DNA of 64,000 nt. Origin: Symbiodinium natans (taxonomy: Eukaryota; Sar; Dinophyceae; Suessiales; Symbiodiniaceae). Below the pieces are notes generated by a model. The model worked only from the letters and a program-made list of their open reading frames with translations. It was not told the DNA's origin and ran no database searches. The stretch covers positions 594,887-658,886 of the forward strand of contig CAJNDS010002335.1 of assembly GCA_905221605.1 (NCBI GenBank), in the 5' to 3' direction. Below are positions 50,872 to 60,307 of the stretch, in pieces; the stretch's first letter is position 1, and each line of letters opens with the position of its first letter. Made by a program: the position numbers and the translations under genes.

Positions 50872-53394
50872 ATGGAGAGAGCTCCCACCTCGCGCCAGGC
50901 CTTCTCCCATGGCATCTGCGTCTCCGCGCAGCACAAGAGGCCGAGCGTCAGGGTTTAGGGTTTAGGGTTTAGGGTTTAGCTTTTAGGGCCTCTTGTGCAC
51001 CGTTGAAGTGACACTGGATGGGGCTCTTTGGGCGGGTAATGGCGGGAGGGGTGCGCAAGTAACGGTGGGAAATGCCAGAATATGCTATTCGGCCCTATAA
51101 TCCCCACAATCAACCCTGTAAAGGTCCTTTTTCAGGGGTGATAGGGTATAATAATCGCCCATGCTGGTCATGGTTCATGGGGTCATGGTGGGCAATGGTG
51201 GGTAATGTTGGGTTGTGGTGGGCATGGTGTGTAATGGTGGGTAATTGTGGGAATGGCAGTAAGGGTGAGTCCTGGTGGGTAAGGTAAGCGGCTTTAGGGC
51301 TTCCGGTTTAGGATTTAGGGATATAGGCTTTAACTGCATCATTTTGCAGGAAGTAGATGGCCGACGCCCGCAGCTGTAAGTAAAGCCAAATCTGTAGCAT
51401 TCCGCAGCGTTCTCGCAGGGGTTCAATGCTCAGCGTACGCTATGCACCGAACTTTAACACACTGGGTTCTCATATCTCTGGAAAAACCAAGAACCTCATT
51501 TTCCCCCATGCTGCTAGAAGCAATCAATAGAGCTCTGTGCTAGTTGCCATGTCCAGTGAGAAGCTGGAAGAGTGCCTTGGCGTTCCCACCGAGCGGCTTG
51601 AGTTCAGGGCACAGGAGGAAACGTCAGTGTCCGATGTCGACCCTCCAGCTGAACACGCTGAGGAGGGGGTTTACGAAGATAGGGGACCCCTAATTTAGAA
51701 CCAATTAGTAGGGTTCCCTTATGAGGGGAACCCCAAAAAGGTACCCCTAATTTCGGAAACCCCCCAGGAGGCGATCGAGTCCCTGGTTGACCTCATCGTG
51801 TCTATGGAGGCCACGAGCCCGGACGTAGTTCGAGGCATTCGGATCCACAAGCTTTTGCGGCACGCGCCGTGGTACTGGTGGCAGGGGCAACTGCGAGAAA
51901 TGCACCAATTCAGCGAGAGGGTCCTGCAGATCGATGAGTTTTGGTCCCACAGCTGGCGCCTTGCGGCTTGGACCAAGTATTTGAATGCCCTGTTTCTGAA
52001 CAACGCATGGCCAGCTTGCGTCGTCAGCCTGGTCTGTTCCGGCATCGCCTTCGCTCTTTTCCTGATGGGATGTCTGCCAGAATGGACTCTTGGCCCGTTT
52101 CGTTGCAGCTGGTGCAGCTTTTCTGGCATGGCGGCCTACTTCTTGACGCTGTTTCTTTGCCGTCGTCGGGTGCGTGCCTTCGTAGACATCGCATGCATCA
52201 ACCAGAAGGAGCCGGTGAAGAAGCTTGAGGGCCTCATTAGCCTGGGTGCGATCTTGAAGAAGTCGAAGCGGCTCCTGGTGCTCTATGATTCAACTTTCAC
52301 AACGCGCTTGTGGTGCCTATTTGAGCTAGGGGGCTACCTTTACAGTCGGGGCACCCCAGGACCAGCTTCAGCAGAGCCGGAGATCAGAATTTGCCCACCG
52401 CTGCTAGGACCGATGTTGCTGGGAGTCCAGGCGCTCCTTGTTTTGAGTCTTCTTCTGCTACACATGGGAAAGGCCTTGCTTCAGTATCAGCTGGTTGTGC
52501 TTCCTTGCCTAGCCCTCATCGCAACCCCCCTGGCGCATGGAATGAGGGCGTACTGGCGAGGCATCGACGCCATGCAGCAGCAAGTCGCACGCTTCTCCTT
52601 TGCCAAGGCGTCTTGCGACTGCTGTACGAGAGGACACCCGGGGGGGCGCTCGTGTGATCGAGTCATCCTTGCGAAGAGCATCACGGCTTGGTTTGGGTCC
52701 ATCGAGGCATTTGAGGCCAATGTGCAAACCGAGGTCAGGATGGCTCTTGTCCGGCAGCTTACGAACGAAGCCTTCACATACGATCGCTTGGTACAGGCGG
52801 CTGTGCCTCTCCTCTGGATGCAGCTCGATGTGAGCGCGAGCCACTCTGGAGATTGGACCGTCTGGACTCGGTGGGTTGAGCTCAGTAGCTTGGTAGCCCA
52901 GTGGTACTCTTTTTCCCTTTTCAGGTAAAGTAACCAACCCAAAAAGGGTACGCTCATTATAATATGGCTATGGGGCTACCAAGGTAGGGCAGCTACGCAT
53001 GTCTTTGCCATCTGCCCCAGCTGGCTCAAACTTTTGTGCTTCGTGACTTTGAAGCTTCGTGCTCAGAATTGTCGAGTGCCAATGGACATCGTCATGTCCC
53101 TCGTCATTGTGGTTCTTGGGTCGGCGATCTATCTCGGGTGTAGCACCCTGGAAGAATATCTCGTGTGGTTTCTGATCCCTACCCAGCCGTACGGGCCTGT
53201 CTTCGGAAGTGTGATCTCTGTGACTGGGTCTTGGAGTACTATACTTTAATACTTTTTTGGTTCTGGGTTCCTATTCTAGCTACTTATACCTAAAAAGTAT
53301 ATACCTTTTTTCCAGGGTCTACTCCAAAGCTAAGGTGAGCACATTTTCCGTCATCGCTCTGGTCGCGTGGCGGTGTTTGCCTGAGTTTCGCTGA
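50872..53394 (+). CDS. Multi-spanning membrane protein with TIR-like core, seven-exon model
   Basis: Proposed exons: 50872-50952 (GCACCATGG start, MERAPTSRQAFSHGICVSAQ), 51350-51375 (EVDGRRPQ, donor GTAAGT), 51408-51465, 51531-51662, 51768-52884, 52984-53235, 53330-53394; total 1731 bases, 576 codons plus TGA. Removal of elements at 51663-51767 (GA-AG) and 52885-52983 (GT-AG), each with a 4-bp duplication, keeps one frame. The core has FWSHSW, FVDIACINQ and RLWCLFEL, resembling the order of conserved blocks in TIR-type domains, among several hydrophobic segments (about residues 165-215 and 310-355) and another in exon 6 (DIVMSLVIVVLGSAIYLG). Alternatives: a shorter gene starting at ATG 51549, after an in-frame TAG at 51528, with 50872-51543 as a separate small gene ending TAG 51541. 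Exon 7 is the least certain. Function not known; signalling or membrane sensing is a guess. Confidence 0.65.
51667..51767. mobile_element. Family F introner in the TIR-like gene, duplication GAGG
   Basis: GGGTTTACGAAGATAGGGG and CCCCTAATTTCGGAAACCC ends. GAGG at 51663-51666 and 51768-51771 gives a 105-bp GA-AG intron; GT-AG from 51669 to 51767 (99 bp) is also in frame. It contains the in-frame TAG at 51696, so it must be removed for the long frame. Confidence 0.8.
52889..52983. mobile_element. Family B introner in the TIR-like gene, duplication GTAG
   Basis: CTTGGTAGCCCAGTGG and GGGGCTACCAAG ends, GTAG at 52885-52888 and 52984-52987. The 99-bp GT-AG intron is phase 1. Removal joins VELS to RAATHVFAICPSWLKLLC, while reading through stops at TAA 52926. 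Confidence 0.82.
53236..53329. mobile_element. Possible third introner, TTGGAGTA ends
   Basis: TTGGAGTACTATACTTT and TACTCCAAAG ends. GT-AG removal (94 bp) continues into KVSTFSVIALVAWRCLPEFR and TGA. No target duplication; reading through stops at TAA in the element. Confidence 0.5.
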
Positions 53395-53700
53395 CTTTGG
53401 GCTCCAGTAAAGGGTAGGCTTGAACCTGATTCTTAAAATCACCCTGAATTCCCTTATTTAATCCCTACAAAGCTCGAAAAAGTCATGTTTAAAGGGCCCC
53501 CCAAACCTACCCCAGGTAAGGGTTTTACTACCATTCATCCCCTATATATACTCCGTATAATGCCAGAACATATTTTGTTCTGTATAGGCCTCCTATCCTA
53601 CCCCAGGTAAGGGTTTGCACGCTCTTTTTGAAGTTGTTCCCCGTGGAAACACTCCCCAGGAGCCGTTTCTCTCGGGCGTTCTCCTTTTCCCACGAGTGCG
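53395..53700. other. 3' region with a repeated CCTACCCCAGGTAAGGGTTT motif
   Basis: The motif occurs at about 53505 and 53594, about 90 bp apart, around an AT-rich segment. It looks like another mobile element downstream of the TIR-like gene. Confidence 0.4.
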
Positions 53701-53935
53701 TTTCATAGATGGTTTAGGAAAGTTTAGGGTCTAGGGTTGAAAACAACGTCAGCCCCGAAGTGCATATTGCTTGTTGCCGGGGCGGGGGGGGGGGGGGGGG
53801 GGGGTGGTGATTTGCAGCAGTCCCTAATACTTAGGGTTTAGGGTTTGGGGTCCCACTTGCTTTTTTGTGCTTGAACCCTAAACCCTAAACCCTAAACCCT
53901 AAACCCCCCTGCCGCAATCCCTCGTTTCACCCAAG

Positions 53936-54027
53936 CTTCGATGTTGTGATCAGCGCGGCCATGTTGCGACGCGAGCGCTTGGAAAATGCGTTTATCTCTC
54001 TACCCCGAATATACCCAAAAATCCGAG
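53936..54027 (+). CDS. Internal exon, 30 codons, unknown gene
   Basis: Acceptor GTTTCACCCAAG, frame FDVVISAAMLRRERLENAFI then SLPRIYPKIR, donor ATCCGAG|GTTTGGGG. High-quality coding texture. Confidence 0.55.
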
Positions 54028-54393
54028 GTTTGGGGTTTAGGGTTCAGGGTTTAGGGTTTAGGGTTTGGGGTTCAGGGTTCAGGGTTTAGGGTTTGGGGTT
54101 TAGGGTTTAGGGTTCAGGGTTTAGGGTTTAGGGTTTAGGGTTTGCGGGGGGGGGGGGGGGGGAGCCGGGCTCCCAACCCTAAACCATAAACCCCAAAAAC
54201 CATCAACCTGGAATCCCAAATCTTAAACCTGAAACCCTAAACCCTAAACCCCAAACCCTAAACCCTAAACCCTAAACTTAACAACCCTGAACCCTGAACC
54301 CTAAGCCCCTAACCCTAGCGCTGAACCCTAAACCCAAATCACTGCAGCCCGAACACCCCTAAACTTAAAACCTTGAACCCTCGACCTGATTTT

Positions 54394-54508
54394 CTAGGAT
54401 GCCCAGTACTACCCTTCTTCCCTTTTCTGGGGGGTGTAGGTTCCCTTATAAAACCCTTTAAGCAACAAGGGGGCACCCTTTTGAATCCTAGGATACTGGG
54501 CAACCTAG
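54394..54508. mobile_element. Family A element outside coding sequence, duplication TTTT
   Basis: CTAGGATGCCCAGTA and TACTGGGCAACCTAG ends identical to the 31372 copy, flanked by TTTT at 54390-54393 and 54509-54512. Such a duplication offers no donor, consistent with a non-intronic insertion. Confidence 0.8.
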
Positions 54509-54539
54509 TTTTAGGAAGCCCTCATTGTGAGTTCTCAAG

Positions 54540-54588
54540 ACGGGCTTGACGTCCTTGGCCCATCATCGCCGAAGGCCTCACATTCGGG
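54540..54588 (+). CDS. Short internal exon
   Basis: Acceptor GAGTTCTCAAG, frame GLDVLGPSSPKASHS, donor CATTCGG|GGTTTAGGG. Confidence 0.38.
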
Positions 54589-54787
54589 GTTTAGGGTTAA
54601 GGGTCAGGGTTTCGGGTTTAGATCTATTAGCAACTGCGGGTTTGCGCTTTCGTGTCTTTTTAAGGTAGGGTCTGAGGTGCAGGGGCTTGCTTTGCTATGT
54701 TGAGGTTGAGGGGGATTGACCAAAAAAAGTCCATACCTGAGGCTTGCCAGACAGTAATTACATGCCAGATGCCTTCCCAGTCATGCT

Positions 54788-54945
54788 GGGTTTACGAAAT
54801 TAAGGGAACTTTAATATGGTTCCCAAATAGTTGGATTCCCTTAAAACAAGGACCCCAATAAGGTACCCCTAATCCCCATGTGGAGTTTCCGAAATTAGGG
54901 GTACCTGATTGGGGTCTGTATTCTAAGGGGATCCTACTTTTTGAG

Positions 54946-54981
<36 letters not shown>

Positions 54982-55004
54982 GTCCCTTTCTTTCGTAAAG
55001 CCCC
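54788..55004. mobile_element. Two family F elements, one inserted beside or in the other
   Basis: The first starts GGGTTTACGAAATTAAGGG; the second runs from about 54882 (GGAGTTTCCGAAATTAGGGG) to TTTCGTAAAG near 55000 and includes a (TA)n tract. The second is bracketed by CCCCATGT at 54874-54881 and 55001-55008. Confidence 0.55.
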
Positions 55005-55338
55005 ATGTAAGCCTTCTTTATTCTTTGAGACTGACATGGGGATCATAGGTTTTAGGGCGGACCCCTGATAAGTCGATGTTATAGTTTGGCGCCTTGGGGG
55101 CACCCCTCGGTTTAGGGTTGTTTAGGGTTTAGAGGTTTAGGCTTTAGGGTTTAGGTTTTAGGGTACAAAGTACAGGCTGGGGATCCTATCCTGCCCTCTG
55201 CCCGATCAAACCCCTACCCAGAAGAAGTCCGGTTTGGGGTTTAGGTTCTACTGGCTTAGGGTTTTGAACTTTGAGTACGTAGTGAGGGCAAAACGCTAAA
55301 CCCTAAACCTTAAACCCTAAAACCCTAAGCCCTGAACC

Positions 55339-55425
55339 CACCGCAACCGATACTGCCTGCTGGGTGTACTCTCGCAACCTCAAGAACAGTCGGCTGAAGA
55401 GGGGTGCCAGTCTATAGAGGCCTAG
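55339..55425 (+). CDS. Candidate terminal exon, TAG stop
   Basis: Frame NRYCLLGVLSQPQEQSAEEG then CQSIEA, TAG at 55423-55425. Acceptor not resolved. Confidence 0.35.
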   Translation, partial: HRNRYCLLGVLSQPQEQSAEEGCQSIEA

Positions 55426-55566
55426 TGACATTCAGAACTTGGGTTTAGGGTTTAGGGTTTAGGGTTTAGGGTTTAGGGTTTAGGGTTTAGGGTCTAGGGT
55501 CTAGGGTCTAGGGTTTAGGGTTCAGGGTTCAGGGTTTAGGGTTTATGAGCTCAGAGACTCTTGTAG

Positions 55567-55657
55567 AGGTCCCTCTCGCGTGGTCCTCTCCCATCTTCTG
55601 CAAGTGGCCCTGATTGGCCTGGCAGTCGCGGGGTTCTACAAGGCCTATGGCTGCTAG
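55567..55657 (+). CDS. Terminal exon with a membrane helix, TAG stop
   Basis: Acceptor GACTCTTGTAG, frame GPSRVVLSHLLQVALIGLAV then AGFYKAYGC, TAG at 55655-55657. The last 20 residues form a likely transmembrane helix. Confidence 0.5.
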
Positions 55658-55737
55658 GCCCTGATTCAGACCCTAAACCCTAAACCCTAAACCCTAAACC
55701 CTAAACCCTAAACCCTAAACCCTTCAGGAGGGCTGGC

Positions 55738-55833
55738 TGGTTCTTAGTAGGGAAGGAGGGAATCAGGGCCCTATAGAATCCCTTGATGGGTATATATGGG
55801 GCACTTAATTCCCGCACTCTTTACTAAGAACCA
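55738..55833. mobile_element. Family I element
   Basis: TGGTTCTTAGTAGGGAAGG and CTTTACTAAGAACCA are inverted ends; a family D element follows within 6 bp. Confidence 0.6.
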
Positions 55834-55838
55834 GTTTA

Positions 55839-55957
55839 TTGGAGGTTCAGGGTACTTATAACCCCAAGTAGAACTGTACTGATAGGCCCCCAAAGTCCTC
55901 TAAGTAGGTGATATGTAGACTTCTAGTTGGGGTTATAAGTACCCATGAACCTCCAAG
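55839..55957. mobile_element. Family D element
   Basis: TTGGAGGTTCAGGGTACTTA and TAAGTACCCATGAACCTCCA form about 22-bp inverted ends with one missing base, a young-looking copy. Confidence 0.65.
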
Positions 55958-56265
55958 TAGGGTTTGGGGTTTAGGGTTTCGGGGGTTAGGCCCCGAACCC
56001 TGGCCCGAAGCCCTGTGACACGGCGCCGGGGGGGATATGACCGACGCGACTTTTTGGTCTTTAGGTGTGGGGCTTAGGGTTTGGGGTTTGGGGTTTAGCT
56101 CCTGCTTTTCGTGTGATGGCTGAGTTGGGCAGATCAGCAAGATTGAAGTTGGACGGAACCAAAACAAAAAAACGAGCGTAAGCCTACGCACCTAATCACC
56201 TAAGCCCCCTAAACCCTAAACCCTAAACCCTAAACCCTAAACCCTAAACGAAGAGTCGTTCTCAG

Positions 56266-56360
56266 GCTACTCTGGGATTGGGAATCAGCTCAAGGATGTC
56301 GCGGCTCGGCGCAGCAGCGACCAGGGAGCCCCAGTAGCCCTCAACTTTGCGGTGCTTTAG
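56266..56360 (+). CDS. Terminal exon, 30 codons, TAG stop
   Basis: Acceptor GAGTCGTTCTCAG, two bases, then YSGIGNQLKDVAARRSSDQG and APVALNFAVL, TAG at 56358-56360, where the stop is formed by GCTTTAG entering TTTAGGG repeat. Upstream is CCCTAAA repeat. Confidence 0.5.
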
Positions 56361-56936
56361 GGTTTAGGGTTCAGGGTTCAGGGTTTAGGGTTTAGGATTT
56401 AGGGTTTGGATCCTTAGCCTTTTTGGGTTTATTGGGTTTCTTAGTAAGGCAGCAAAACATTAAGTTTTTAGCTACCCTCCTAAGTGCAGCCAAGTCAAGT
56501 AAGGAATGTGTTAGTATAAGGGGGAACATCCCGACCTACATGTCATACGTGGGGATTCCCGTGTTTTGTGGTTGGGGGGGGGGGGGGGGGGCGGAGTTTC
56601 TAGAATGATTTTTTTGGATGGCCTAGAACCCTAAACCCTAAACCCGAAACCCTACACCGGATACATAAGGGTGGGGTTTTCTGTTTTTTGGCCAGATATC
56701 TCGTATCGGAGTCTATAGTGTGCCCTGACTCCTCAACCCTAAACCCTACGGCTCCAAAAAATCTCAATCCTTTTGGGGTCGACGGTAGGGGGCTGCCGAT
56801 TCAGTGAGGAACCCTAAACCCTAAACCCTAAGCCCTAAACCCTTCAGAGGGGCTCCAGGTGCTTAGGGCTTAGGGCTGAAACCCTGAACCTTACTCCCCA
56901 CGAGTCGAAGAAGTTTTGACCGTCAGTCTGCACCTT

Positions 56937-57065
56937 AAACCCTAAACCCTAAACCCTAAACCCTAAACCCAAAACCCTAAACCCTAAACCCTAAACCCTA
57001 AACCCTAAACCCTAAACCCTAAACCCTAAACCCTAAACCCTAAACCCTAAACCCAAACCCTAAAC
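56937..57065. repeat. CCCTAAA array, about 18 units
   Basis: Clean array ending CCTTGTAAG at the acceptor of the next exon. Confidence 0.92.
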
Positions 57066-57073
57066 CTTGTAAG

Positions 57074-57150
57074 AAGAGCAGGTGAAGTCAGCCATCCGGT
57101 ACATCGAAGCCTCCGAGTACGCCATGGTGGCCTACATGGCCCTGCGCCCG
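57074..57150 (+). CDS. Internal exon, 25 codons, unknown gene
   Basis: Acceptor CCTTGTAAG, two bases, EQVKSAIRYIEASEYAMVAY then MALRP, donor CGCCCG|GTTTGGGG. Strong coding texture. Confidence 0.58.
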
Positions 57151-57364
57151 GTTTGGGGGTTTAGGGTTCAGGGTTCAGGGTTTAGGGGTTAGGGTTTAGG
57201 GTTTAGGGTTTAGGGTAGTGCTCAGGGTTTTTGGGATGTTTGGGGTTTTAAGTGTCTTAAGGGTTTGGCTCTAAGGGCTTCAAGTATTTGAGGGTTCTTG
57301 GGAGGTGTCGAGTGTTAGGGGTTTGGAGGTTTACATACTTGGTTGAGAGTTTTAGGGTTCAGTG

Positions 57365-57462
57365 TTGGGATGTTCCCCCTTATACTAACAGTCCTTCATA
57401 GGGATTACAGTACCCCGTATTATCATCTCCATAAAGGACTGTTAGAAGGGGGAACATCCCAA
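57365..57462. mobile_element. Family E element
   Basis: TTGGGATGTTCCCCCTTATA and AAGGGGGAACATCCCAA ends with CTAACAGTCC/GGACTGTTAG inside. Flanks GTTCAGTG and GTTTAGTG suggest an 8-bp duplication. Confidence 0.65.
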
Positions 57463-57934
57463 GTTTAGTGGGCAGAGCGCTTGGGGCTGCAGTGGGTTGG
57501 GGGTATGAGTTGTGTATGATGTGACAGCTGTTGACTTCCCAACCTTAAATCCCAAACTCTGTTCTCCAAACCCTAACCCCCCCCCCCCCCCCCCCCCCCC
57601 CCCAAACATCAAACCCCGAACTTTGCACTCTAGACTCTAGACAGTTTAGGGTTTAGGGTTTAGGGTTTAGGGTTTAGGGTTTAGGGTTTAGGGTTTCGGG
57701 TTTAGGGTTTAGGGCTAGGGCTTGGGACAGCTCAACTTGTAGCCCCCGTGTCCGACATCCGAAAGCACACTTCAAAAGGCCACGAGGCCCCACGAACAGC
57801 TGTGCTTCTGGTCGAAGAGATAGGGCTTGCCAGGGATTTCTTCCGAACCCGAACCTTAATCCCAAAATCCCGAAGAGTCTAGGGTTTAGAGTTTAGGGTT
57901 TAGGGTTTAGGGTTCAGGGTTTTGGGCTATTCAG

Positions 57935-58012
57935 GTCTTCACCGTGTTTGGCGTGGTGGCCCTGGTGCCAACTACCGCCATGGAGTTCTCAGGGGGCCGC
58001 TGGTATGAATGA
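57935..58012 (+). CDS. Terminal exon, 25 codons, TGA stop
   Basis: Acceptor GCTATTCAG, frame VFTVFGVVALVPTTAMEFSG then GRWYE, TGA at 58010-58012. Hydrophobic beginning. Confidence 0.55.
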   Translation, partial: VFTVFGVVALVPTTAMEFSGGRWYE

Positions 58013-58104
58013 GCATGTGCGATGTCCCCCTTACCAGGCTGAAGAGGAGCACTTATACGAAAAACTGGCCTTAGAGTTTAGGGTCTAGGGTTTAGGGTTT
58101 AGGG

Positions 58105-58202
58105 CTTGGTAGCGCAGGGGCGCCCTTTCCCTTTTTCGGGGGTCGAGGTTCCCTTCCAAAGTAACCAACCCAAAAAGGGTTACCCTTGTTGTAATTTCCA
58201 AG
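58105..58202. mobile_element. Family B element, eroded right end
   Basis: CTTGGTAGCGCAGGGG and GTAACCAACCCAAAAAGGGT match family B. Confidence 0.5.
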
Positions 58203-58328
58203 CTACTATAAGCTAAAGAAAAACATCTTGGCTAGGCCTAGAAGTTTAACACCCTAAGCCCCTAAGCCCCTCCCTCAACCCCAAACCCTAAACCCTAAAC
58301 CCTAAACCCTAAACCCTAAACCCTAAAC

Positions 58329-58404
58329 CCTCTCATCATAGCGCTGGGGCTTAGGGCGGTTGCGCGCAATGCGGGCCGCAGCTCTCTTTAGGGACTCAAG
58401 GCAG
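58329..58404 (-). CDS. Minus-strand internal exon, 25 codons
   Basis: Read on the minus strand: acceptor CTTCTTCTCCAG, one base, then CLESLKRAAARIARNRPKPQ and RYDER, donor GAGAGG|GTTTAGGG. The telomere-repeat orientation is mirrored relative to plus-strand exons. Confidence 0.55.
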
Positions 58405-58932
58405 CTGGAGAAGAAGGGTTTGGGGTTAGCACCGCCCGTGCGCATCTTATAGTCTCCAAAAACACACAAAAACCCTTGGGTAGCTATCTTCTTCTAGTCT
58501 CCACAACACAAAACCCTTGGGTAGTTGGACCCAGAAGGTCCCTGTGTTTTTTGCTTGCTTTGGGAGCTTTCAATATTCGGAGAGTTGGACCGGAACCCCT
58601 AACCGCCCTAACCCGGCACAAAACCAAGCTCAACTTCCAACCCTAAAAGGCCCCATGTGCCCTCAAAGCCCGGAACAACCGAGGCAAACTCGACCCTACA
58701 CCCGTTAAAAAGAAAATTAGAATAATAATAAACTTACCAACTGTGCCCGGAACGAAGACCTTAGACCCAAACCCCAGAACGAAGAAACCGAGACAGCCCT
58801 TGCACACTAAACTAGAAACTTAGGCCGTGCACATTGCCCAGTCATGACCCCATCAGCGACATTAAACTCAAAGACCCCAACAAACCCAAAAAGCACAACC
58901 GCATTTCAAAGTCCAAGCTAGCTTGGCTCGAG

Positions 58933-59000
58933 GGTTTCTCTTCGTGCCGGCGTACGGCTTGATTGGCACCCTGTTGCTCACGTGCGCCGCTTTGTTTGGC
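58933..59000 (+). CDS. Internal exon, 22 codons, transmembrane
   Basis: Acceptor CTTGGCTCGAG, two bases, FLFVPAYGLIGTLLLTCAAL then FG, donor TTTGGC|GTTTAGGG. A clear membrane helix. Confidence 0.55.
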
Positions 59001-59184
59001 GTTTAGGGATTGTGGGTTTAAGTTTTAGGGAGTTTGGGGGATTTGGGCTAAACCCCAAACCCTAAACCCTAAATTGGGAGCTTTAGGTTTTCGGAATCGT
59101 GGTTAGGAGGTTGGGTGACTAGGTGGGGACTCAGAGCCCATTCACTTGAAGAGTCAGAAAGTATTGAGGACTTCTGGCCAGTTT

Positions 59185-59283
59185 CTTGGTGGCCCAGTCC
59201 CTTTACCTTGAATTGAGGTTCTGATAACGTAGCCAACCGAAACAAGGGTACCCTTACCACAATATGGTTACTGGGCTACTAAG
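59185..59283. mobile_element. Family B element
   Basis: CTTGGTGGCCCAGTCC and GGTTACTGGGCTACTAAG ends; no clear duplication. Confidence 0.55.
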
Positions 59284-59440
59284 TATGTTTGGGACTAAGT
59301 ATGTCTGGGGTCGCTTATAGGAGTTGTTCTTTCCATATGGGTATGACACTCGATGCAAAAAACCCAACGAAAGCACCATCTGGTGGTTTCCCCCCCCCCC
59401 CTCCCGGCAGTCGAGGATCCGCCCACCTACCCCCCTAAAC

Positions 59441-59553
59441 CTTGGTAACCCAGTGGTACCCTTCACCCTTTTTGGGGGTTCTTGGGTCCCTTATGAAGGC
59501 AACCAGCCAAAAGCAGGGTACCCTTACTAGAATGTGGTTACTGGGCTACAAAG
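59441..59553. mobile_element. Family B element outside coding sequence, duplication AAAC
   Basis: CTTGGTAACCCAGTGG and GGTTACTGGGCTACAAAG ends, AAAC at 59437-59440 and 59554-59557. The duplication has no GT or GA start. Confidence 0.75.
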
Positions 59554-59570
59554 AAACGCTCTCGTTCTAG

Positions 59571-59610
59571 AGAGGCCCACACCTGGGACCCGCTCGATGA
59601 AGGAATATGG
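59571..59610 (+). CDS. Short internal exon
   Basis: Acceptor CTCGTTCTAG, frame EAHTWDPLDEGIW, donor ATATGG|GTTTAGGG into an array of 13 TTTAGGG units. Confidence 0.42.
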
Positions 59611-59700
59611 GTTTAGGGTTTAGGGTTTAGGGTTTAGGGTTTAGGGTTTAGGGTTTAGGGTTTAGGGTTTAGGGTTTAGGGTTTAGGGTTTAGGGTTTAG
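59611..59700. repeat. TTTAGGG array
   Basis: About 13 clean units beginning exactly at an exon donor. Confidence 0.92.
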
Positions 59701-60211
59701 GCAGGGGACTTGGACTCCGGCTGTGATATTTTTTTTGCAACCCGAAACCTCTCTTCCACCCCCCAAAAAAAACCCTAGAAGGTGTAGGCTTTAGGGTGTA
59801 GGGTTTGGTTCAGGGTTTAGGTCCTACACTCTAGATCTGCATCCAGGTTGCCCCCCCCCCCCCCCAGGAATTGAGGTTTGGCTTGGGTTGATTTGGGAAT
59901 CTGAGGACTGTAGAAGGGGAACCCTCAACCCTAAACCCTTAGCCCTAAACCCCAGACCCGTAGCCGTAAACCCCAAACCCTAAACCCTGAACCCCGAACC
60001 CTCAACCCCAAATCCTCAACCCTAAACCCTCAACCCTCAACCCCGAACCCTAGCCCCGAGCCCTTAGGATCCCGAACCGAAGAGCCCGCAGGCAGCCAAG
60101 TAACCCTAAAAACCCAAAAGCCCAAAAATCCCTAAAGCCCTAGAAGCCCCAAAAACCCTAAAAACCCCTAGAAGCCGAAAAACAACCCTAAAAACCCTAA
60201 AAACCCTAAAG

Positions 60212-60307
60212 GCCGCCAAGTTCGTGGCCAACGTCATCGCCGTGACCCTGGCCAAGTACGTGATGCGCGACTGGGTGCGTCGGAACTTCGTGGCTCCTTT
60301 GGAGTGA
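60212..60307 (+). CDS. Terminal exon, 31 codons, TGA stop
   Basis: Acceptor CCCTAAAG, repeat-derived; AAKFVANVIAVTLAKYVMRD then WVRRNFVAPLE, TGA at 60305-60307. Excellent GC3 bias. Confidence 0.6.
   Translation, partial: AAKFVANVIAVTLAKYVMRDWVRRNFVAPLE

Noticed and set aside
52487-52957. Minus-strand frames up to 156 codons opposite the TIR-like gene
   Set aside because: Shadows of the plus-strand gene; the plus frame has the motifs, membrane segments and intron logic.
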